Source of the DNA: Syntrophaceae bacterium UBA5764
GTDB taxonomy: Bacteria; Desulfobacterota; Syntrophia; Syntrophales; Smithellaceae
Direction of reading: 5' to 3'
Assembly (NCBI GenBank): GCA_002418825.1
Contig: DIEW01000097.1
Span: forward strand, 1 to 20,724
Length of the DNA stretch: 20,724 nucleotides
Part shown: piece after piece, positions 14,312-20,724 of the stretch
How the letters are laid out: every line of letters starts with the position of its first letter
How positions within the stretch are numbered: position 1 is the stretch's first letter
The notes under the pieces: model-generated
What the model was told of the DNA's origin: nothing
Seen by the model: the letters and a program-made list of their open reading frames with translations, nothing else
Databases searched by the model: none
Program-made: the position numbers and the translations under genes

Positions 14312-15277
14312 TTATACCGCTTCTATTGTGGAAGTCGGTTTCGTCGTGATGTTGTAAGTTACGCTGACTACTTCTGGTATGTTTTTTGTTATTTTTGCGG
14401 CCATTTTTTCCAACACGGTAAAAGGTAATCTGGTTGGCGCTGCTTTTCGGGCGTCCGTGGAATTCCAGCAACGGATTTCAATCTGATTGCCGAAAACCCG
14501 TTTGCCGTAGCGCATGCCGGTAACCCGATCGTTATGCAGAATGGCCAGATACTGGAAAGCTTTGACGTCTTTTAACTGTGCCTCAACAATGGCCGTCGCT
14601 TTTCTGACGATGGCGATTTTTTCCGGCGTTACTTCTCCGATAACGCGGGCGGCCAGCGCCGGCCCGGGAAAAGGAAATCTGTTGAACATGCTTTCAGGAA
14701 GCCCCAGACCACGGCCGACTTTACGCACGCCGTCCTTGCGCAGTTGAATCAGCGGCTCCAAAATTTTGTAGCCGAACGCCTTTTGCGGGTCGATGTCCAG
14801 TTGCGCAAAGACATTGTGCTGTCTTTTTATCCCAGCCACTGTTTCATCAATGTCCGTGAGAATTGTACCCTGCAGGAGATATTTCGCGCCGCTTTGCGTA
14901 ACCAGGTCGGCAAATATTTTTTTGTAAAAAGTTTGCGTAATGGCCTCTCTTTTTTCTTCCGGATCAGCAATGCCCCTGAGGGCATCAAAAAAAGCCTGGG
15001 AGGCATCGATTATCTCGACGGGAATGCCCAGTTTTTTAAATTCGGCTTTCACTTTCTCCGGCTCTCTCTTGCGCATGATGCCGTTATCAATAAAATAAGT
15101 TTTTAATTTATTCCCCAGCGCTTTATGTCCCAGTGCCGTAACAACGGAAGAGTCGACACCGCCGGACAGCGCGTTAATTGCCATGCCGTCGCCGACGATG
15201 TTTCTGATTTCCCGAACCTTTTCCTCGATAAATATTTTCGTGTTCATATTCTTCGCTTTTATTTCTTTGGTTTTCAT
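14312..15277 (-). CDS. Stand-alone GMP-synthetase-type ATP pyrophosphatase (GuaA C-terminal-like)
   Basis: This 321-residue protein matches the ATP-pyrophosphatase plus dimerisation part of GMP synthetase, which adenylates XMP and uses ammonia to make GMP. The PP-loop SGGVDSS (38-44) is intact, and FIDNGIMRK, QGTILTDIDET, HNV and FPFPGPALAARVIGE align with the family. The glutamine amidotransferase domain normally fused in bacterial GuaA is missing, as in the two-subunit archaeal enzyme. Several conserved substrate-region positions differ: the HHNVGG loop reads QHNVFAQ, and the C-terminal KPPATIE reads KPTSTIE. ATG 15277 is chosen because AGGAG lies about 8 nt upstream; an earlier GTG at 15310 has an AAGGA that is too close. 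It may be an ammonia-dependent GMP synthetase subunit or a relative acting on another substrate. Confidence 0.85.
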   Translation of the reverse strand: MKTKEIKAKNMNTKIFIEEKVREIRNIVGDGMAINALSGGVDSSVVTALGHKALGNKLKTYFIDNGIMRKREPEKVKAEFKKLGIPVEIIDASQAFFDALRGIADPEEKREAITQTFYKKIFADLVTQSGAKYLLQGTILTDIDETVAGIKRQHNVFAQLDIDPQKAFGYKILEPLIQLRKDGVRKVGRGLGLPESMFNRFPFPGPALAARVIGEVTPEKIAIVRKATAIVEAQLKDVKAFQYLAILHNDRVTGMRYGKRVFGNQIEIRCWNSTDARKAAPTRLPFTVLEKMAAKITKNIPEVVSVTYNITTKPTSTIEAV

Positions 15278-15461
15278 AATGAAGGCTCCTGCAGCTGAAT
15301 TTGTGTTCACTTCCTTAGATTAATTTAGAATTCGTTTCAAGCATTAATGTGCCGTTTTGTGCAAATTATTGGACGGTATAGTAATAAAAAATTAAAGTTG
15401 TAAATTTTGCGGGATAAGGGTAAAAACTTCTAAAGATATTAATAAATTGAGAGGAAACTAC

Positions 15462-16232
15462 ATGAGACAGATTAAAATTATGCCGTGCCTGGATATGAAA
15501 GACGGGCGCGTGGTCAAAGGAGTTCATTTCGTGGATTTGAAAGAAGCGGGAGACCCGGTGGAAAACGCCACTTGTTATCAGAAAGAGGGAGCGGATGAAC
15601 TGGCGATGCTGGATATTGCCGCGACGCTGGAAAGCAGAAAAACACGCCTTACGTGGGTGAAAAAGGTGGCTTCTGTTATCGATATTCCTCTTACTGTCGG
15701 CGGCGGAATAACGAATATAGAAGACATTGAACTTGTCCTGCAGGCGGGCGCAAGCAAAGTTTCCATGAACAGCGCGGCGGTGAAAACCCCCGCGCTAATT
15801 GCAGAGGCGGCAAAAAAATTTGGTTCGGATAAAATAACAGTGGCGATTGACGCGAAAAGAAACAAAACCATGCCTTCCGGATTTGAACTGGTTGTTTCCG
15901 GTGGCACAAAGCCTTTAGCCAAAGACGCGGTTGAGTGGGCGAAAAAATGCGAAGAACTGGGCGCGGGTGTTATTTTGCCCACCAGCATGGACGGGGACGG
16001 CACAAAAGCAGGTTATGATATCGCGTTCATCAAAGCGATTTCTTCTGTCGTGAAAGTGCCTGTGGTGGCTTCGGGCGGGGCGGGAAGACTGGAAGATTTT
16101 TACGAAGCGGCGGCCAAGGGTGGTGCGAGTATCCTGCTTGCGGCATCGGTTTTTCATTTTCGTATAGTCAATATTCGGGAATTGAAAAATTATCTGCGGG
16201 GAAAAGGATTGTCGGTTGCCGGGGGGAAATAG
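15462..16232 (+). CDS. hisF: Imidazole glycerol phosphate synthase cyclase subunit HisF
   Basis: This 256-residue (beta/alpha)8-barrel enzyme converts PRFAR and ammonia to imidazole glycerol phosphate and AICAR in histidine biosynthesis, with ammonia normally supplied by HisH. It has MPCLDMKDGRVVKG with the catalytic Asp11, VAIDAKR with Asp130 (the same numbers as the well-studied Thermotoga enzyme), the phosphate-binding blocks LTVGGGI and VVASGGAG, and the C-terminal AASVFHF. The SMDRDGT block reads SMDGDGT, a mild change. ATG 15462 has GAGAGGA (15449-15455) 6 nt upstream and gives the normal family length. No hisH, hisA or other his gene is visible. The gene is divergent from the ATP-pyrophosphatase and 67 nt upstream of the phosphodiesterase. 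All catalytic residues are present, so it should be a real HisF. Confidence 0.94.
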   Translation: MRQIKIMPCLDMKDGRVVKGVHFVDLKEAGDPVENATCYQKEGADELAMLDIAATLESRKTRLTWVKKVASVIDIPLTVGGGITNIEDIELVLQAGASKVSMNSAAVKTPALIAEAAKKFGSDKITVAIDAKRNKTMPSGFELVVSGGTKPLAKDAVEWAKKCEELGAGVILPTSMDGDGTKAGYDIAFIKAISSVVKVPVVASGGAGRLEDFYEAAAKGGASILLAASVFHFRIVNIRELKNYLRGKGLSVAGGK

Positions 16233-16299
16233 CCGCGGTTTGTGTGGTGATGAAAGCGAGAAATATGGTTCAACGCCGCATTCATGAGGGCAGATAAAA

Positions 16300-17109
16300 A
16301 TGAGCAGACCGTATCATTTGTTAAAATACGGAAAAGGCGACAGCGAAAAGTTTACCGTCATAGCGCACCGCGGCGCTTCTGCCTATTATCCGGAAAACAC
16401 CCTTGTATCTTTTGCGGCGGCAATAAGTCTTGGCGCCGGGATGGCTGAATTTGACGTTCAGTTAAGCCGTGACGGGGAAGTCGTTGTGTTTCACGACGAA
16501 AAACTTTCCCGTTGCACGAACGGCAGGGGAAAGCTTGCCGCTTACACTCTTGCGGAGCTGAAAAAACTTGACGCCGGAAAATGGTTTGACGAAAAATTTA
16601 AGGGTGAAAAAATTCCGACACTGAAAGAAGTTTTATCTCTCTGTAGCGGGAAAATTGCCGTTAATATTGAAGTTAAAACCGAGGCGGTTGCTGACAAAAC
16701 CGCCGGCGGTATTGAAGAAAAGTGCCTGAAGATTGTCGGACAAACCGGCATGAGCCGGTACGCTGTGTTTTCCAGTTTTGATCCCCGGGCGGTGCAGCAC
16801 TTGAAGCAAATTGACAACAGCGCGGCTGTCGCCGTTTTGTTTGAAAAAAAATTTTACGGCGTAAAACCGCCCTCGGAAATTGTTGAAATGCTTGGCGCGG
16901 ATTGTTTCAACTGTTCATACAGAGAACTTAACAAAAAGTGGTTGCGGGACATTAAAACGCATAATATTCCTGTCAATGTTTACACTGTTGATGAGGAGAG
17001 GGAAATGCGGCGGCTTTTGGAGGCGGGTGTGGACGGAATTTTTACCAACAAACCGGATGTTTTGAAAAAGGAAGCGGCTGATTTTTTTCAGCGAAAAATA
17101 GGAAAATAA
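16300..17109 (+). CDS. Glycerophosphodiester phosphodiesterase (GDPD family)
   Basis: This 269-residue enzyme hydrolyses glycerophosphodiesters to glycerol-3-phosphate and an alcohol, recycling phospholipid head-group products. It shows the HRGASAYYPENT block (His23, Glu32), metal ligands EFD (Glu50, Asp52), and catalytic His65 in VVVFHDEKLSRCTNG. IEVKTE supplies a further metal ligand, and GVDGIFTNKPD is the typical C-terminal block. There is no signal peptide, so it is likely cytoplasmic, like UgpQ. ATG 16300 follows GAGGG (16286-16290) at 9 nt. It is 67 nt after hisF and only 18 nt before the acyltransferase-hydrolase gene, so those last two probably form a lipid-turnover unit. Family and catalytic competence are clear; the preferred head group is not. 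Confidence 0.94.
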   Translation: MSRPYHLLKYGKGDSEKFTVIAHRGASAYYPENTLVSFAAAISLGAGMAEFDVQLSRDGEVVVFHDEKLSRCTNGRGKLAAYTLAELKKLDAGKWFDEKFKGEKIPTLKEVLSLCSGKIAVNIEVKTEAVADKTAGGIEEKCLKIVGQTGMSRYAVFSSFDPRAVQHLKQIDNSAAVAVLFEKKFYGVKPPSEIVEMLGADCFNCSYRELNKKWLRDIKTHNIPVNVYTVDEEREMRRLLEAGVDGIFTNKPDVLKKEAADFFQRKIGK

Positions 17110-17127
17110 ACGTGGATAAAAGCGGTT

Positions 17128-19302
17128 ATGGAAATATCAAACGTGCTGATTAAAACAATTGTGGCATCGCTAGACGTCTTGACACGGGTATCCGGCATGG
17201 ATATTCGTGTTCACGGCAAGGAAAATGTTCCCGACCAGCCGGTTCTTTATGTTGTTAACCACTTCACGCGTCTGGAAACTGTTTTGATGCCTTATATTAT
17301 CAAAAAAACGATACAAAAATATCCTCTGTCACTGGCGGATAAGTCATTTTTTAACAGCAGGATGGGCCATGTCATGGCCAAACTTGGTGCCATTTCCACC
17401 GCCGATCTGAATCGCGACGCACTTTTAATCAGAGCTCTGCTGAAAGACAGCAATCCTGTTATTATTTTTCCGGAAGGTCAGATGATCAAGGATAAAAGGC
17501 TCATCGAAAAGGGCAGATACATGGTTTTTAACACGGGGGCAAGAAGGCCGCCGCATACGGGAGCCGGGCATATTGCCTTACGGTCCCAGTTCATCAGGGA
17601 AGAATTGAAACTGTTTCGCGAAAGAGGCGATGACTCGTCGATAAAGGAAATTGCCCGGCATTTTGGTTTTGACGCCGCCGATGTTGATAAAATTCTACAA
17701 AAGGAAACATATATTGTGCCGGTAAATGTCACCTATTATCCGATACAGGCCAGGGAAAATGTCATCAGCAGACTGTTGAGCAGATTTGTCGAAGATATCT
17801 CCGGACGTTTTGAAGAAGAAATGCTCATAGAAGGCTCCATGGTCACGCAGGGCGTGGATATTGATGTAAACTTTGGCAGGGCTATACCGATGAAAAAGTA
17901 TATAAAGGCCAGCGCCCGCCTGCACAAGATGTTGTCCGATCAAAAACTTTATCTGCATCCGGGGGAGTTGAAGTATGCCGCCCCGTTCAAAAAACTCTAT
18001 ATTCGCATCATGTACGAGTACATGGATGCCATTTATTCAATGACGACCGTAAATCACGACCATTTATTTTCTTATGTTTTGTCAAAATACAGAAAAAATA
18101 AAATCAGGGAAGACGATTACAAAAACCGGGTTTTTCTGGCCATAGAAAATCTGCGCCGGTGCGGACTGACTAATTATCATACGTCTTTGAACAAGAAACA
18201 ATTTTATCTGCTCACGGATGACGTTCATGAAAAATACGAACGCTTTATCAGCTCGTCAACCGCCGCCGGCCTCATCTCTCTGGAGAAGGGCTGCCTCATT
18301 AAAAATAAATATCGTTTCAGCAAAACCTACGATTTCCATACGATAAGGAAAGACAATATCATCGAAGTTCTGAAAAATGAAATAGAGCCTCTGCGGAATC
18401 TTACAAAAGCACTTAACCGCCTGATGTTATTGCCCGACTCCTATATCAGACGAAAAATCAGAAACCATTTTATTGAACTGGATAAAAAACTTTTTGAAGA
18501 TGATTATCAGAAGTATTTTCTTGAAGGAGAAAGCAAGCCGAAAAAAATTGGGGCGCCTTTTTTCTGGAAACACATGCTCGGGAAAAAAGGAGTCATTCTG
18601 GTGCATGGTTACATGGCCGCGCCGGAGGAAATAAAGCCGCTCGCTGAGTATCTTTATAAAAGTGGCTACAGCATTTATGGTGTGCGCCTGCGGGGACATG
18701 GCACGGCGCCGGAAGACCTGGCTTCCCGTAATTGGGAAAAATGGTATGATTCTGCGGGTCGCGCTTACATCATCATGAAAAGCTGTATTAAATCATTTGC
18801 CATTGCCGGGTTTTCCACCGGTGGAGACATAGCCTTGCTGCAGGCAGCGAACAAACCGGGCAGATTCAAGGCGGTAATATCGATCAATGCGCCGCTCAGA
18901 CTTCAGCATATTTCCTCGAAGCTTGCTTCGGTGATTGTTGCCTGGAACAAGTTACTGACAAAATTCAAAGTGCAAAAAGGGAAAATGGAGTTTGTCGAGA
19001 ACGATCCGGATAATCCTCATATCAATTATTTGCGCAATCCGGTATACGGCGTGTATCAATTGGAAAAACTGATGCAGATTGTTGAAGAGAAATTGGAAAA
19101 TATCAGTGAACCCGTGCTGGTTTTGCAGGGCTCGAATGATCCGGTGGTAAATCCTGTGAGTGGACGGGAAATTTACAAAAAAGTAAAAGCCAAGAAGAAA
19201 ATATTTGCGGAAATCAAAGCGGACCGTCACGGAATACTGCGCGGTGTTCAAGCTGAAAAAGTCAACGCGAAAGTTCTGGATTTTCTTGACGGCGTATTTT
19301 AA
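17128..19302 (+). CDS. PlsC-type acyltransferase fused to alpha/beta hydrolase
   Basis: This 724-residue protein joins two lipid-active domains. The N-terminal part resembles a glycerolipid acyltransferase: VVNHFTRLET at residues 42-51 gives an HX4E catalytic motif (H45, E50) instead of the usual HX4D, and IIFPEG (112-117) is the acceptor-binding motif. Residues of about 160-480 are not readily assigned; they include a helix-turn-helix-like stretch (IKEIARHFGFDAADVDKIL) and helical regions reminiscent of the tail of PlsB-like enzymes. From about residue 488 an alpha/beta hydrolase begins with LVHGYMAAP (oxyanion region). It contains the nucleophile Ser563 in GFSTG, Asp671 in GSNDPVV and His701 in DRHG, a complete triad resembling monoacylglycerol lipases and carboxylesterases. 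Both active sites look intact apart from the Glu. The gene follows the GDPD gene by 18 nt. No signal peptide is evident. Start support is modest. Confidence 0.88.
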   Translation: MEISNVLIKTIVASLDVLTRVSGMDIRVHGKENVPDQPVLYVVNHFTRLETVLMPYIIKKTIQKYPLSLADKSFFNSRMGHVMAKLGAISTADLNRDALLIRALLKDSNPVIIFPEGQMIKDKRLIEKGRYMVFNTGARRPPHTGAGHIALRSQFIREELKLFRERGDDSSIKEIARHFGFDAADVDKILQKETYIVPVNVTYYPIQARENVISRLLSRFVEDISGRFEEEMLIEGSMVTQGVDIDVNFGRAIPMKKYIKASARLHKMLSDQKLYLHPGELKYAAPFKKLYIRIMYEYMDAIYSMTTVNHDHLFSYVLSKYRKNKIREDDYKNRVFLAIENLRRCGLTNYHTSLNKKQFYLLTDDVHEKYERFISSSTAAGLISLEKGCLIKNKYRFSKTYDFHTIRKDNIIEVLKNEIEPLRNLTKALNRLMLLPDSYIRRKIRNHFIELDKKLFEDDYQKYFLEGESKPKKIGAPFFWKHMLGKKGVILVHGYMAAPEEIKPLAEYLYKSGYSIYGVRLRGHGTAPEDLASRNWEKWYDSAGRAYIIMKSCIKSFAIAGFSTGGDIALLQAANKPGRFKAVISINAPLRLQHISSKLASVIVAWNKLLTKFKVQKGKMEFVENDPDNPHINYLRNPVYGVYQLEKLMQIVEEKLENISEPVLVLQGSNDPVVNPVSGREIYKKVKAKKKIFAEIKADRHGILRGVQAEKVNAKVLDFLDGVF

Positions 19303-19318
19303 ATTATGCGCCCGGTTA

Positions 19319-20724
19319 TTAAGCAACCATAGTGTAATGTTTTTCGCGGAAAAGCCTCAGGCAAACGTCCACCACCTCGGCGTCGTAGAGAATGCCTCTG
19401 TTCTTTAGTATTTCTTCCAGCGCGGTTTCAGTGCTGTAAGCGGCGCGGTACGGGCGGTGAGTGGAAATTGCCTCCACCACGTCGGCGACCGCCAGAATTT
19501 TGGATTCCAACAGGATATCATTTTCTTTTAATCCATGAGGATAACCGGCGCCATTGACTCGTTCGTGATGTTCCAGTACAACACGGGCAATCGGCCAGGG
19601 AAACTCAATGTCTTTTAAAATTGTGTGCCCCGAGACCGGATGCGTTTTTATCAAATTGTATTCCAAAGTCGTAAGTCGTGTGGGTTTGGTGAGAATTTCC
19701 GACGGTATCGATATTTTGCCGATGTCATGAATCAGACTGGCCATACGGATTCCCTCTATTTGCTCGTCGGATAATTTCATTTCCGTGGCGATGGCCTGAG
19801 CTAAATGCGCCACGCGTCGTTGATGTCCGGCCGTGTAGGGATCCCTTGTTTCCACCGTAACCGCCATGGCGTTGATAGTGGCCTGCAGGGCTTTGCGCAT
19901 TTTTTTGAGATTTTCCTGCCGTTCAGCTTCTATTTTCTTTTTATCCGTGATGTCCTGCACCATGCCCTGGTAGTAAATTAATTGCCCTTTCTTGTCGCTG
20001 ATGGGATGCATGCTGAGGGATAGCCATACGCGTTTATCATCTTTGCGGTAAAATTCGGTTTCAAAATTTGTTATTGAACCTTGTTTCCCGACAAGATTAA
20101 GCAACCTTTGCCTGTCTCCGGGATGCACATAATGTTGATGGGTGATGCTTTTGACGGATTTCATCATTTCTTGTGGCGAATCATAACCCAATATACGCGC
20201 GAAACCGGGATTTATGGTGATGTATTGCCCATCAGCGGTGGACTGATAAATTCCTTCCTGCGCATTTTCCACCAGGGAACGATATTTTTCTTCACTTCGT
20301 AAAAGAGCGTCCTGAGCTTTTTTCTGTTCCGTGATATCGACGGAAAAGCCGATGATGCCGATTATTTTTCCGCTTTTATCACGGTAAGGAACTTTATCAG
20401 TTTGTAGCACCATTGAGCCTCTTCTTGTCTTTATTGTTTCCAAAATGCCTATTTTCGGTTTCCCGCTGGCCATGATTTCCCTGTCATCTTGCAGAAATTG
20501 CGCTGCATCCCGAGGATTGATTGTCTCGTTGCTTTTACCTTCGATTTCTTCTTTTGTTAGACCGGTTTGTTCAAGAAGCGCTTTGTTGACACGGGTGAAT
20601 CTGTTTTGGGTGTCCTTGAAATAAATCATGATGGGCGATGATTCGATCATGATTTCCAGCTCTTCATGTTTCTTCCTCAGTTCTTCTTCCGCGTGTTTTC
20701 GTTCGGTGACATCTCTGGCCACGC
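19319..20724 (-). CDS. PAS-PAS-HD-GYP protein, probable c-di-GMP phosphodiesterase (partial)
   Basis: The frame runs to the window edge, so the N-terminus is missing; about 468 residues are visible. The first visible residues (VARDVTERKHAEEEL) are the end of an earlier PAS domain. Two further PAS domains follow, each closing with DITE/DITD-type linkers (VDITEQKKAQ and VQDITDKKKIEA). A coiled linker leads to a complete HD-GYP domain with HDIGK (near residue 331 of the visible part), the HP motif KTHPVSGH, the HHE motif and NGAGYPHGL. Metal and GYP motifs are intact, so hydrolysis of cyclic di-GMP is expected. Sensing ligands of the PAS domains are unknown; no membrane segment is visible in this portion. 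It converges on the acyltransferase-hydrolase gene with 16 nt between stops. Confidence 0.92.
   Translation of the reverse strand, partial: VARDVTERKHAEEELRKKHEELEIMIESSPIMIYFKDTQNRFTRVNKALLEQTGLTKEEIEGKSNETINPRDAAQFLQDDREIMASGKPKIGILETIKTRRGSMVLQTDKVPYRDKSGKIIGIIGFSVDITEQKKAQDALLRSEEKYRSLVENAQEGIYQSTADGQYITINPGFARILGYDSPQEMMKSVKSITHQHYVHPGDRQRLLNLVGKQGSITNFETEFYRKDDKRVWLSLSMHPISDKKGQLIYYQGMVQDITDKKKIEAERQENLKKMRKALQATINAMAVTVETRDPYTAGHQRRVAHLAQAIATEMKLSDEQIEGIRMASLIHDIGKISIPSEILTKPTRLTTLEYNLIKTHPVSGHTILKDIEFPWPIARVVLEHHERVNGAGYPHGLKENDILLESKILAVADVVEAISTHRPYRAAYSTETALEEILKNRGILYDAEVVDVCLRLFREKHYTMVA

Noticed and set aside
14744..15106. A plus-strand open frame of 120 codons opposite the ATP-pyrophosphatase gene.
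   Set aside because: It is antisense to a clearly conserved protein and shows no domain or ribosome-binding site.

Overview
The window holds 18 protein-coding genes, two of them cut by the window edges. I saw no rRNA, tRNA, CRISPR array, integrase or insertion sequence. The organism looks like a Gram-negative-type bacterium of moderate GC content with strong Shine-Dalgarno sites. A complete Liv-type transporter with a built-in acyl-CoA ligase, flavin oxidoreductases, a multi-PAS HD-GYP protein and a stand-alone GMP-synthetase-type ATP pyrophosphatase suggest an anaerobic Desulfobacterota lineage such as the Syntrophales. That placement is inference from gene content only.

Region 1 (1-10211, all +) reads as an uptake-and-activation locus for an unidentified organic acid. 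It contains the C-terminal part of a phytoene-dehydrogenase-like FAD oxidoreductase, then a periplasmic binding protein, LivH, LivM, an AMP-forming acyl-CoA ligase, LivG and LivF, then an SDR dehydrogenase and a second complete phytoene-dehydrogenase-like FAD oxidoreductase. Genes from livH to livF are tightly packed or overlapping. A strong 16-bp hairpin lies between the binding protein and livH. LivM carries an unexpected four-cysteine zinc-ribbon tail.

Region 2 (10212-12733) has a small unrecognised membrane-anchored protein (+), then a LysE-family exporter and an MBL-fold hydrolase, both on the minus strand.

Region 3 (12734-15277) has two overlapping TPM-domain membrane protein genes (+), behind a near-consensus sigma70 promoter that leaves almost no 5' leader. 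They converge on a GMP-synthetase-like ATP pyrophosphatase (-) that lacks a glutaminase domain.

Region 4 (15462-19302, +) has hisF, a glycerophosphodiester phosphodiesterase, and a 724-residue protein joining a PlsC-type acyltransferase to an alpha/beta hydrolase. The last two probably form a lipid-metabolism pair. The window ends inside a minus-strand PAS/HD-GYP c-di-GMP phosphodiesterase.

Three convergent gene pairs meet with 0, 4 and 16 nt between stop codons and no recognisable intrinsic terminators. No stretch above 300 bases lacks a gene; the longest, 11299-11569, shows only a possible promoter for the LysE gene.
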